Source: CAIXLI01 sp964587125
Lineage (GTDB): Bacteria; Pseudomonadota; Alphaproteobacteria; UBA9219
Direction: 5' to 3'
DNA: 64,000 nucleotides
NCBI GenBank assembly: GCA_964587125.1
Contig: CAZPKC010000011.1
Span: forward strand, 1 to 64,000
The notes under the pieces are model-generated. The model did not search any database. It saw only the letters and a list, made by a program, of their open reading frames with translations, and had not been told where the DNA came from. Within the stretch, counting starts at the first letter, position 1, and each line of letters opens with the position of its first letter. Of this stretch, positions 31,415 to 38,606 are shown one piece after another. Both the position numbers and the translations under genes were made by a program.

Positions 31415-34183
31415 TTACCTTTCCTCGCTATTTTCTCCTTTTTCGCCTTCAACTTCGTTACATTCTTCGCCACCGCCCGATTGGTCGTCCACGGCGGCGA
31501 CGGAGACGACTTTTTCGGCCTGATCGACGCGGAAGACGGTCACGCCTTGGGTGCGGCGGCCTGCTATGCGGATATCCTTGACCGGCGAACGGATAATCTG
31601 GCCGCCGTCCGAAACCAGCATGATTTCCTGACCGTCTTTCACGGGGAACGTGGCAACGATAAGCCCGTTGCGCTCGGACATATCCATGTTCCAGATGCCC
31701 TGCCCTCCGCGCCCCGAAATGCGGTATTCATAGGCCGAGGTGCGCTTGCCGAAGCCTCGTTCGGAAACGGTGAGGAGGAAGTCTTCCAAGCCCGCGAGTT
31801 CCGCATAGCGTTCGGGCGACAGGGTTAAATTCGTTGCCGTTGCTTCCTCGTCACCCTCCTTCGCCAAGGCTTCGGAGGGCAGGTCGTCGATTTCGCCTGC
31901 CGCGCGTCTTGCGGCGTTGGCTTGTTTCAAATAAGCGGCGCGTTCGTCCGGCGTGGCTTCGACGTGGCGCAAAATCGACATTGAAATGAGAACGTCGCCT
32001 TCGGCCAATTTGATTCCGCGCACGCCCGTGGAATTGCGCCCGACAAAGACGCGGATTTCATCGACGGCGAAGCGGATCGCCTTGCCTTGCTTCGTCGCCA
32101 ATAAAATATCGTCAGTTTCCGAGCAGGTGTTGACGGAAATGAGATGATCGCCTTCGTCGAGCTTCATCGCGATGATGCCGCTGGGGCGCACGTTGCTGAA
32201 ATCCGACAACTGATTGCGGCGCACCGTGCCGCTGGTCGTCGCGAACATGACGAAAAGCTTGTCCCACGTCGTTTCGTCTTCCGGCAGATGAAGGACTGTC
32301 GTGATCGTTTCGCCTTGCTCAAGCGGCAGCAGATTCACGAGCGCTTTGCCGCGCGACTGGGGCGTGGCGAGCGGCAGTTTATAGACCTTCAGTTTATAGA
32401 CGCGCCCCAACGACGAGAAAAACAGCATCGGCGTGTGCGTACTCGCCACGAAAATATCGCTGACGAAATCTTCTTCCTTCGTCGCCATGCCCGCGCGGCC
32501 TTTGCCTCCGCGCTTCTGCGCGCGATACGTGGAAAGAGGCACGCGCTTGACGTAGCCTTCGTGGCTTACGGTCACGACCATGTCTTCGCGTTGGATGAGG
32601 TCTTCGATGTCCTGTTCGAATTCGACGGGCGTGATTTCCGTTTTGCGCGGCGTGGCGAATTTAAGCTTAATCGCGGCGAGTTCGTCCGACATGATTTGGA
32701 ACACGCGCTCGCGCTTGGCGAGGATGTCGAGGTAATCGGCTATTTGCGCGACCACTTCGCGAAGATCGTTGCCGATCTTGTCGCGTTCAAGCCCCGTCAG
32801 GCGATGCAGGCGCAAATCGAGAATGGCTTTGGCCTGCGTTTCGCTGAGTTTATACGAAGGGTTCGCGGCCTTGGCGTCGAACGATTCATCGACGAGCGTG
32901 ATGAGCGGGCCGACGTCGCCGACCGGCCACGCTTTGGCCATCAATTCCTGCTTGGCGATTGCGGGATCGTTGGCTTTGCGTATCAGCGCGATGATTTCGT
33001 CGATATTGGCTACCGCGACGGCGAGGCCGAGCAAGACATGCGCGCGGTCGCGGGCCTGGCGCAGTTCGTATTCGGTCCTGCGCGTGATGACTTTTTCGCG
33101 GAAATCGACGAAGGCTTTGAGAACGTCCTTCAGGTTCATTAATTCCGGCCGCCCGTTGTTGAGCGCGAGCATGTTGACGGCGAAATTCGTCTGCAACGGC
33201 GTGTGCGCGAAAAGCTGGTTCAAAACCACTTCGGCCATCGCGTCGCGCTTGAGCTCGACCACCACGCGGACGCCGTCGCGGTCGGATTCGTCGCGGAGTT
33301 CGGAGATGCCTTCGATGATTTTCTCATGCACGCATTCCGCGATGCGCTTGACCAAGGCTTCCTTGTTCAACTGGAACGGAATTTCGGTAAAGACGATGGC
33401 TTGGCGGTCCTTGCGGATTTCCTCGATCGCGTGGCGCGCGCGCATGACGATGCTGCCGCGTCCCGTATGCATCGCGGCGCGGCATCCCGAAGCGCCCAGA
33501 ATAATCGCGCCCGTCGGAAAATCGGGGCCAGGGATGATTTCAAGCAGTTCTTCGATTCCGATATCCGGATTTTGGATCACCGCGAGCGTCGCGTCCACGA
33601 CTTCGCCCAGATTGTGCGGCGGAATGTTCGTCGCCATGCCGACCGCTATGCCGCCGCCCCCGTTGACGAGCAGATTGGGAAAACGCGCGGGTAAAACATC
33701 CGGCTCTTGCAGCGATTCATCGTAGTTGGGATGGAAATCGACCGTATCCTTGTCGATGTCTTCGAGCATCGTTTCGGCGGCTTTGTCGAGGCGCGCTTCC
33801 GTGTAACGCATCGCGGCTGCGCTGTCGCCGTCCATCGAGCCGAAGTTGCCTTGGCCGTCGATCAGCGTCAGGCGCATCGAAAAATCCTGCGCCATGCGAA
33901 CCATCGCGTCGTAAATCGCGCTGTCGCCGTGCGGGTGGTATTTGCCCATCACGTCGCCCACGATGCGCGCCGATTTGCGGAACGGTTTCGTGCTGTCGTA
34001 GCCGTTTTCCTTCATCGCGTAGAGGATGCGGCGGTGAACCGGCTTCAATCCGTCGCGCACGTCGGGCAGCGCGCGGGAGACGATCACGCTCATCGCGTAG
34101 GCGAGATAGGATTGCCGCATCTCGTCTTCGATCGTGACGGGCGAGATGTCGGAAGGCGGAGGCGTAACGGCGGTGTCGGTCAC
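31415..34183 (-). CDS. gyrA: DNA gyrase subunit A
   Basis: Breaks and rejoins DNA in the gyrase that introduces negative supercoils. The 922 residues include the catalytic tyrosine in the AAMRYTEARL stretch, the HGDSAIYD segment (Ser and Asp at the positions whose change gives quinolone resistance in E. coli are both wild type), the GyrA box as QKRGGKG, and six C-terminal beta-pinwheel blades. An Asp/Glu-rich linker with PDERAAYLKQANAARR interrupts the C-terminal domain, as in other alphaproteobacteria. The tail is acidic. The start is GTG at 34183 with AGGA 7 nt upstream. Palindromic repeats flank it on both sides. Confidence 0.98.
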   Translation of the reverse strand: MTDTAVTPPPSDISPVTIEDEMRQSYLAYAMSVIVSRALPDVRDGLKPVHRRILYAMKENGYDSTKPFRKSARIVGDVMGKYHPHGDSAIYDAMVRMAQDFSMRLTLIDGQGNFGSMDGDSAAAMRYTEARLDKAAETMLEDIDKDTVDFHPNYDESLQEPDVLPARFPNLLVNGGGGIAVGMATNIPPHNLGEVVDATLAVIQNPDIGIEELLEIIPGPDFPTGAIILGASGCRAAMHTGRGSIVMRARHAIEEIRKDRQAIVFTEIPFQLNKEALVKRIAECVHEKIIEGISELRDESDRDGVRVVVELKRDAMAEVVLNQLFAHTPLQTNFAVNMLALNNGRPELMNLKDVLKAFVDFREKVITRRTEYELRQARDRAHVLLGLAVAVANIDEIIALIRKANDPAIAKQELMAKAWPVGDVGPLITLVDESFDAKAANPSYKLSETQAKAILDLRLHRLTGLERDKIGNDLREVVAQIADYLDILAKRERVFQIMSDELAAIKLKFATPRKTEITPVEFEQDIEDLIQREDMVVTVSHEGYVKRVPLSTYRAQKRGGKGRAGMATKEEDFVSDIFVASTHTPMLFFSSLGRVYKLKVYKLPLATPQSRGKALVNLLPLEQGETITTVLHLPEDETTWDKLFVMFATTSGTVRRNQLSDFSNVRPSGIIAMKLDEGDHLISVNTCSETDDILLATKQGKAIRFAVDEIRVFVGRNSTGVRGIKLAEGDVLISMSILRHVEATPDERAAYLKQANAARRAAGEIDDLPSEALAKEGDEEATATNLTLSPERYAELAGLEDFLLTVSERGFGKRTSAYEYRISGRGGQGIWNMDMSERNGLIVATFPVKDGQEIMLVSDGGQIIRSPVKDIRIAGRRTQGVTVFRVDQAEKVVSVAAVDDQSGGGEECNEVEGEKGENSEER

Positions 34184-34228
34184 AATGTGTCCTGCTTTCT
34201 AGAGTTTTTCTTTCAGCCGAAGAAAACC

Positions 34229-34288
34229 AAATCGGATTCCGCATAAATTTCCTTTCGCTTCGCGAAGAGAAAATTTTGCGGAATGACG
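34229..34288 (+). repeat. REP-like element, long form
   Basis: Ends AAATCGGATTCCGCA (34229-34243) and TGCGGAATGACG (34277-34288). The inner part AATTTCC-TTTCGCTTCGCGAAG-type hairpin differs from other copies but remains self-complementary. It sits between the gyrA start and lolD. Confidence 0.85.
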
Positions 34289-34343
34289 AACTTCCTTAAC
34301 GTTTATTCTCACCATTCTCAGCCAAAAACCGCGAGAATCACGA

Positions 34344-34358
34344 AGCCAAAATTTGGCT
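34344..34358. promoter_or_regulatory. Perfect palindrome upstream of gyrA
   Basis: AGCCAAA-A-TTTGGCT, 7-bp arms around one base, about 160 bp upstream of the gyrA start and 100 bp beyond the end of lolD. It could be an operator for gyrA or the end of the proS-lolC-lolD transcript. No T run follows on the minus strand, so terminator function is not obvious. Confidence 0.3.
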
Positions 34359-34461
34359 GATATTTGTAGCATTTATGCTTGCGGCGACCAAGGGAAAAAT
34401 TGGGGATAAATCTATTAATTTCAGTATGTTATAGGGAGATTTCAAAGAAAAAAGAATTATC

Positions 34462-35142
34462 TTAAAGCACAGATAAAATCCCGGTCCTGATTTCGACGAT
34501 TTTGCTCATTTTGCGCGCGAGGTCGGCGTTGTGCGTGGCCATGAGGAGCGCGAGCTTTTGGGATTCGACCAATTCTTGCAGCATATCGAATACGTGACTT
34601 GCCGTGTCGGGATCGAGGTTGCCGGTTGGTTCGTCGGCGATGAGCAGATCGGGATTGTTCGCTAAAGCGCGGGCGATTGCGACGCGTTGTTGTTCGCCGC
34701 CCGACAGTTTTCCCGGGCGGTTGTCGGTGCGGTTCGCAAGACCGACTGCTTCGAGCAATTCGCGCGCGCGGTTTTCGGCGGTTTTGCGAGAAATGCCCGC
34801 GATCATTTGCGGCAAGACGATGTTTTCCAAGGCCGAAAATTCCGGCAGCAGATGATGAAACTGATAGACGAAGCCGATTGTGCGGCGGCGCAAGGCCGTG
34901 CGGCGCGCGTCGTCGAGCAAGACGGCGTCTTGACCGCCGATGAAAATCTGGCCTTCGTCAGGTTTTTCGAGAAGCCCCGCGCTGTGAAGAAGCGTCGATT
35001 TGCCGGAGCCGGAGGGGCCGATCAAGGCCACGGTTTCTCCGGCGTTAATCGTGAGCGAGCATCCGCGCAAAACGTGCAGGGGTTCGCCCGCTTGCTCAAA
35101 CGTGCGCGTGACGTTGCGGAGATCGAGGACGGGTTCACTCAT
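34462..35142 (-). CDS. lolD: Lipoprotein-releasing ABC transporter ATPase LolD
   Basis: ATPase of the LolCDE complex that extracts lipoproteins from the inner membrane. The 226 residues have Walker A GPSGSGKST, the LSGGEQQRVAIARAL signature and Walker B LLIADEPTGNLD, with the typical lid. The start overlaps the end of lolC by 8 bp, so the two are translated together. The order proS-lolC-lolD is common in alphaproteobacteria. Confidence 0.93.
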   Translation of the reverse strand: MSEPVLDLRNVTRTFEQAGEPLHVLRGCSLTINAGETVALIGPSGSGKSTLLHSAGLLEKPDEGQIFIGGQDAVLLDDARRTALRRRTIGFVYQFHHLLPEFSALENIVLPQMIAGISRKTAENRARELLEAVGLANRTDNRPGKLSGGEQQRVAIARALANNPDLLIADEPTGNLDPDTASHVFDMLQELVESQKLALLMATHNADLARKMSKIVEIRTGILSVL

Positions 35143-36388
35143 AACGCAACGCCTCTACCGGATCGAGTTTTGCCGCGCGCCACGACGGATATAACGTGGC
35201 GAGAAAGGAAAGCGCCAGAGACATGAGCACGACGCGCACGACATCGTTTGGATCGACGACCGAAGGCATGTGGGTCAGGAAATAAACGTCCGGCGCGAAC
35301 GGATCGGTGTGCGTGAGGAATTGCACGACTTGGCGCAGGCCTTCGATGTGATGCGCGATAAAGAGGCCCAAGGCGAGGCCCGCCGACGTGCCGACGACGC
35401 CGATAAAAGAGCCGTTCAAGAAAAATATCCGCATAATCATGCCGCGCGTCGCGCCCATCGTGCGCAGAATGGCGATGTCGCGGCCTTTGTCTTTCACGAG
35501 CATGATGAGGCTTGAAATAATGTTGAAGGCGGCGACCAAAATGATCATTGTCAAAATCAGGAACATCACGTTGCGCTCGACTTGAAGCGCGGTGAAGAAG
35601 CTCGAGTTGCTTTGCTGCCAATCGAGCAGGCGCACGGGCTGCGGTTGCATGGGGCCTATGGCGGCAACGATATCGGCGCGGACTTTTTGCATGTTTTGCG
35701 GGTCGCGCACGAACATCTCCAACGCCGTCACGCCGTTGCCGGTTTTGAAAAAAATCTGCGCGGATTCCAGCGGCATGAAGATAAAGCTGTTGTCGTACTC
35801 ATACATGCCGACGTCGAAAATCGCGCCGATTTTATAGCCGCGAAGGCGGGGCGCTGCGCCGAACACCGTCGTTTTGCTCACCGGAGAAATAAGCGTGAGC
35901 GTGTCGCCAAGACGCAGATCGAGCCTTTGCGCCATGCGCACGCCTATCGCTATCGTGTTGTCGCCGAAATCGTTCAGCGAACCGGCGACGATATGGTTGG
36001 CGATTGTCGGGCGGTTTTTGATCGCTTCCGCCGTCAGGCCGCGAACGTAGGCTCCCGATGCCGTTCCGTTATAGGTGATAAGGGCTTGCGCTTCGACCGT
36101 CGGCGCAACGGCAACGACATCGGGAACCTTGGCGATGCGGTCGAGAAGCGGTTTGTAATCGTCGATCGGGCCTTGCATCGCGTAGAGATTCAGGTGCCCG
36201 TTGAGGCCAAGAACGCGCTGGAACAATTCCTCGCGGAAACCGTTCATGACCGACATAACGACGATGAGCGTCGCCACGCCGAGCGCGATGCCGATAAGCG
36301 AAAACCACGTGATGACGGAGATAAAGCCCTCCTGCCGCTTGGCCCGGAGATAGCGCATCGCTACGAGGATTTCGAAGGGAGAGAACAT
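35135..36388 (-). CDS. lolC: Lipoprotein-releasing permease LolC/LolE
   Basis: Membrane subunit of LolCDE. The ATG at 36388 gives 417 residues starting MFSPFEILVAMRYLRAKRQEGF, the family's usual start; a longer reading begins inside proS and adds a basic stretch unlike the family. A first transmembrane helix near 22-48, a large periplasmic domain and three C-terminal helices with the FtsX-type TMGATRGMIMRIF segment fit the family. Its ATG shares bases with the proS stop (TGATG at 36390-36386), and its end overlaps lolD. Only one LolC/E gene is present, so the complex is probably a LolF-type or homodimeric form. Confidence 0.93.
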   Translation of the reverse strand: MFSPFEILVAMRYLRAKRQEGFISVITWFSLIGIALGVATLIVVMSVMNGFREELFQRVLGLNGHLNLYAMQGPIDDYKPLLDRIAKVPDVVAVAPTVEAQALITYNGTASGAYVRGLTAEAIKNRPTIANHIVAGSLNDFGDNTIAIGVRMAQRLDLRLGDTLTLISPVSKTTVFGAAPRLRGYKIGAIFDVGMYEYDNSFIFMPLESAQIFFKTGNGVTALEMFVRDPQNMQKVRADIVAAIGPMQPQPVRLLDWQQSNSSFFTALQVERNVMFLILTMIILVAAFNIISSLIMLVKDKGRDIAILRTMGATRGMIMRIFFLNGSFIGVVGTSAGLALGLFIAHHIEGLRQVVQFLTHTDPFAPDVYFLTHMPSVVDPNDVVRVVLMSLALSFLATLYPSWRAAKLDPVEALRYE

Positions 36389-37920
36389 CAGTACGCTCTC
36401 GCGAAGATAACGTCTTGCGTAGCGGAAGCGCCGGTGAGGACGCATTTGCCTTCTTTTCCGTCTTGATCGAAGGGAATGCAGCGGACGGTAACGCCGAGTT
36501 CTTCGAGCGCGGGGAGAGATTTCGGGTCGCCAGACCATTTGGCGCGGACGAAGCCCTGCCCGCTGACGAAACTGTTGTCGGCGTCTTTTTTGAAATACGC
36601 CTCGAAGCCAGCGCGGGTTTTAATGTCGGTGACGGTGCGCGATTTCATGAATGCCGAGGCTGCGTCGAACATGCCTTTTTGGATTTCCGCAAGTTCCGCG
36701 ACGATGCCGCCGATAAATTCGCCCCGCGCGGCGAAGCGTTTGCCTTTGTCGAGTTGGTCGCGGCGCGTGATACAGACTTTGTTGCCTTCGACATCGCGCG
36801 GGCCGATTTCAAGAACGAGCGGCGTTCCTTTTTTGACCCAATCCCATTTTTTGTCGGCGCCGGAGATGTCGCGCGTATCGATTTTCGCGCGAACGGGTTC
36901 GCCTGCGTAAGTTTGCGCCGCAAGTTCGGCTTTCAGGCTTTCGCAATAGGACATGACCGCGTTATTGTCGCTGCCTTCGCGCAGGATAGGGATGATGACG
37001 ACTTGCCAAGGCGCTATGCGAGGAGGAACGCGAAGGCCGTTGTCGTCCGCGTGGCCCATGACCAAAGCGCCGAGCAAGCGCGTCGAAACGCCCCATGAGG
37101 TTGTGTGAACGTATTCTAGATCGCCGTTGCGGTTTTGGAACTGGATATTGAGCGATTTCGAGAAATTCTGTCCGAGATAATGCGACGTTCCGGCCTGCAA
37201 CGCGCGTCCGTCTTGCATCATCGCTTCGATGGAGAACGAGTTGACTGCGCCCGGGAAACGCTCGTTCGCGGGCTTTTCGCCGCAGATAACGGGAAGCGCC
37301 AAGACTTCCTCGGCGAATTGGCGATAGACTTCGTGCATCTTGCGGGCTTCGGCCATTGCGTCTTCGAAAGCTTCGTGCGCCGTATGGCCTTCCTGCCACA
37401 AAAATTCAGTCGTGCGGAGCAAAAGGCGCGGGCGCATTTCCCACCTGACGACGTTCGCCCATTGGTTTACGAGCAACGGCAGATCGCGGTACGATTTGAT
37501 CCATTTCGCCATAGCCGCGCCGATGACGGTTTCGGACGTGGGGCGGACGATGAGCGGTTCTTCGAGTTCGCCATCGGGAATGAGGACGCCCTCTTTCATT
37601 GCAAGGCGATGATGCGTGACAATCGCCATTTCTTTGGCGAAGCCTTCGACATGCTCGGCTTCCTTCTGGAAATAGCTGAGCGGGATGAAAAGCGGAAAAT
37701 AGCAGTTCTCGTGCCCCGTTTCCTTAAAGCGGCGGTCGAGGTCGCGCTGCATAAGTTCCCAGATTCCATATCCGTTCGGCTTGATGATCATGCAGCCGCG
37801 CACGCCCGACAGCTCGGCCATGTCCGAGGCGCGGACGATTTGCTGATACCATTCGGCGTAATTTTCCGCGCGCGTCGGCGTGATCGCGGTTTTAGGGGCT
37901 TGGGATTTGGGGGTGTTCAT
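36388..37920 (-). CDS. proS: Prolyl-tRNA synthetase, archaeal/eukaryotic type
   Basis: Charges tRNA-Pro. The 510 residues have class II motif 2 as RWEMRPRLLLRTTEFLWQEGHTAH, as in the archaeal/eukaryotic-type (ProS type 3) enzymes, and lack the large INS editing insertion of the E. coli type. An extra C-terminal domain after the anticodon-binding domain ends in VIFARAY with the terminal tyrosine typical of this type. Most alphaproteobacteria use a shorter bacterial-type ProRS, so this looks like a replacement by gene transfer. It heads the overlapping proS-lolC-lolD unit. A REP-like repeat lies just upstream. Confidence 0.93.
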   Translation of the reverse strand: MNTPKSQAPKTAITPTRAENYAEWYQQIVRASDMAELSGVRGCMIIKPNGYGIWELMQRDLDRRFKETGHENCYFPLFIPLSYFQKEAEHVEGFAKEMAIVTHHRLAMKEGVLIPDGELEEPLIVRPTSETVIGAAMAKWIKSYRDLPLLVNQWANVVRWEMRPRLLLRTTEFLWQEGHTAHEAFEDAMAEARKMHEVYRQFAEEVLALPVICGEKPANERFPGAVNSFSIEAMMQDGRALQAGTSHYLGQNFSKSLNIQFQNRNGDLEYVHTTSWGVSTRLLGALVMGHADDNGLRVPPRIAPWQVVIIPILREGSDNNAVMSYCESLKAELAAQTYAGEPVRAKIDTRDISGADKKWDWVKKGTPLVLEIGPRDVEGNKVCITRRDQLDKGKRFAARGEFIGGIVAELAEIQKGMFDAASAFMKSRTVTDIKTRAGFEAYFKKDADNSFVSGQGFVRAKWSGDPKSLPALEELGVTVRCIPFDQDGKEGKCVLTGASATQDVIFARAY

Positions 37921-37947
37921 AACCTAATGACCTGAAAGAAGAAAAAC

Positions 37948-38012
37948 AAATCGGATTCCGCATAAATTCGCATTTTTGCAAGAAGCAAAAAAGCGAATTT
38001 TGCGGAATGACG
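37948..38012 (+). repeat. REP-like element, long form
   Basis: Ends AAATCGGATTCCGCA (37948-37962) and TGCGGAATGACG (38001-38012). Inside, AATTCGC-ATTTTTGC pairs with GCAAAAAAGCGAATT. This is the copy most similar to 53543-53610. It lies between the proS start and csaA. Confidence 0.85.
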
Positions 38013-38053
38013 TATGGCTAAGAGGTTTTAACAAACTATGCCAACAATGCCAA

Positions 38054-38386
38054 TTAAAACAGCTTGCCGCCATTTGGGACTTTTTTATCGGGGCTTATCA
38101 GGACAACCGCGCCGTTTTCGTCCGGAAAACCGGTGCATAGGAAGTCGGAAACGAAACCTGCGATGTTTTTCTCGCCGAGATTCAGGCATCCGACGACCTG
38201 TTTACCTATTAACGACTCGGGCGTGTAGTGAACCGTAACTTGAACCGATGTTTGCCGCACGCCGAATTCCGGCCCGAAATCGGCCCAGACCTTATAGGCA
38301 GGTTTGCGTGCCTTGGAAAACGGCTCGGCGCGCACCACCGTGCCCACGCGCAGTTCAACGGACGAAAATTGCTCGTATGCGATCAT
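38054..38386 (-). CDS. csaA: CsaA-type tRNA-binding/chaperone protein
   Basis: A single OB-fold tRNA-binding domain (as in the C-terminus of MetRS and in EMAP-II). The ELRVGTVVRAEPFSKARKPAYKVWADFG start and the CLNLGEKNIAGFVSDFL and GAVVLISPD segments match CsaA, a dimeric protein with tRNA-binding and export-chaperone activity in Bacillus. I use the ATG at 38386 (110 residues) because GGGAGG lies about 5 nt upstream; an earlier ATG at 38407 has none. It is a lone gene, followed by another lone gene on the other strand. Confidence 0.9.
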   Translation of the reverse strand: MIAYEQFSSVELRVGTVVRAEPFSKARKPAYKVWADFGPEFGVRQTSVQVTVHYTPESLIGKQVVGCLNLGEKNIAGFVSDFLCTGFPDENGAVVLISPDKKVPNGGKLF

Positions 38387-38606
38387 GTACCCTCCCCCCT
38401 TCGCCATTTAAACCGGACAGGCGAAAAATACCTTTTCCCCAGTATTAATCATAGGGGCAATTCTTAATTTCTCGGCTGCTTTGCGTTTGACAAAAATACT
38501 TTCATTCCCTAGGTTTCCCGCATTGCGCAAGAGTTGGTTATTTAATGGTTTTTCATATGGTTGCTGCAACTGAAAAGTGTGATGTTTTGTCAAAGGATGT
38601 CATTTT

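Noticed and set aside
31216..31581. Plus-strand frame with a CPRC-like start
   Set aside because: Most of it lies opposite gyrA, no ribosome site, and the product after residue 66 is an Arg-rich shadow.
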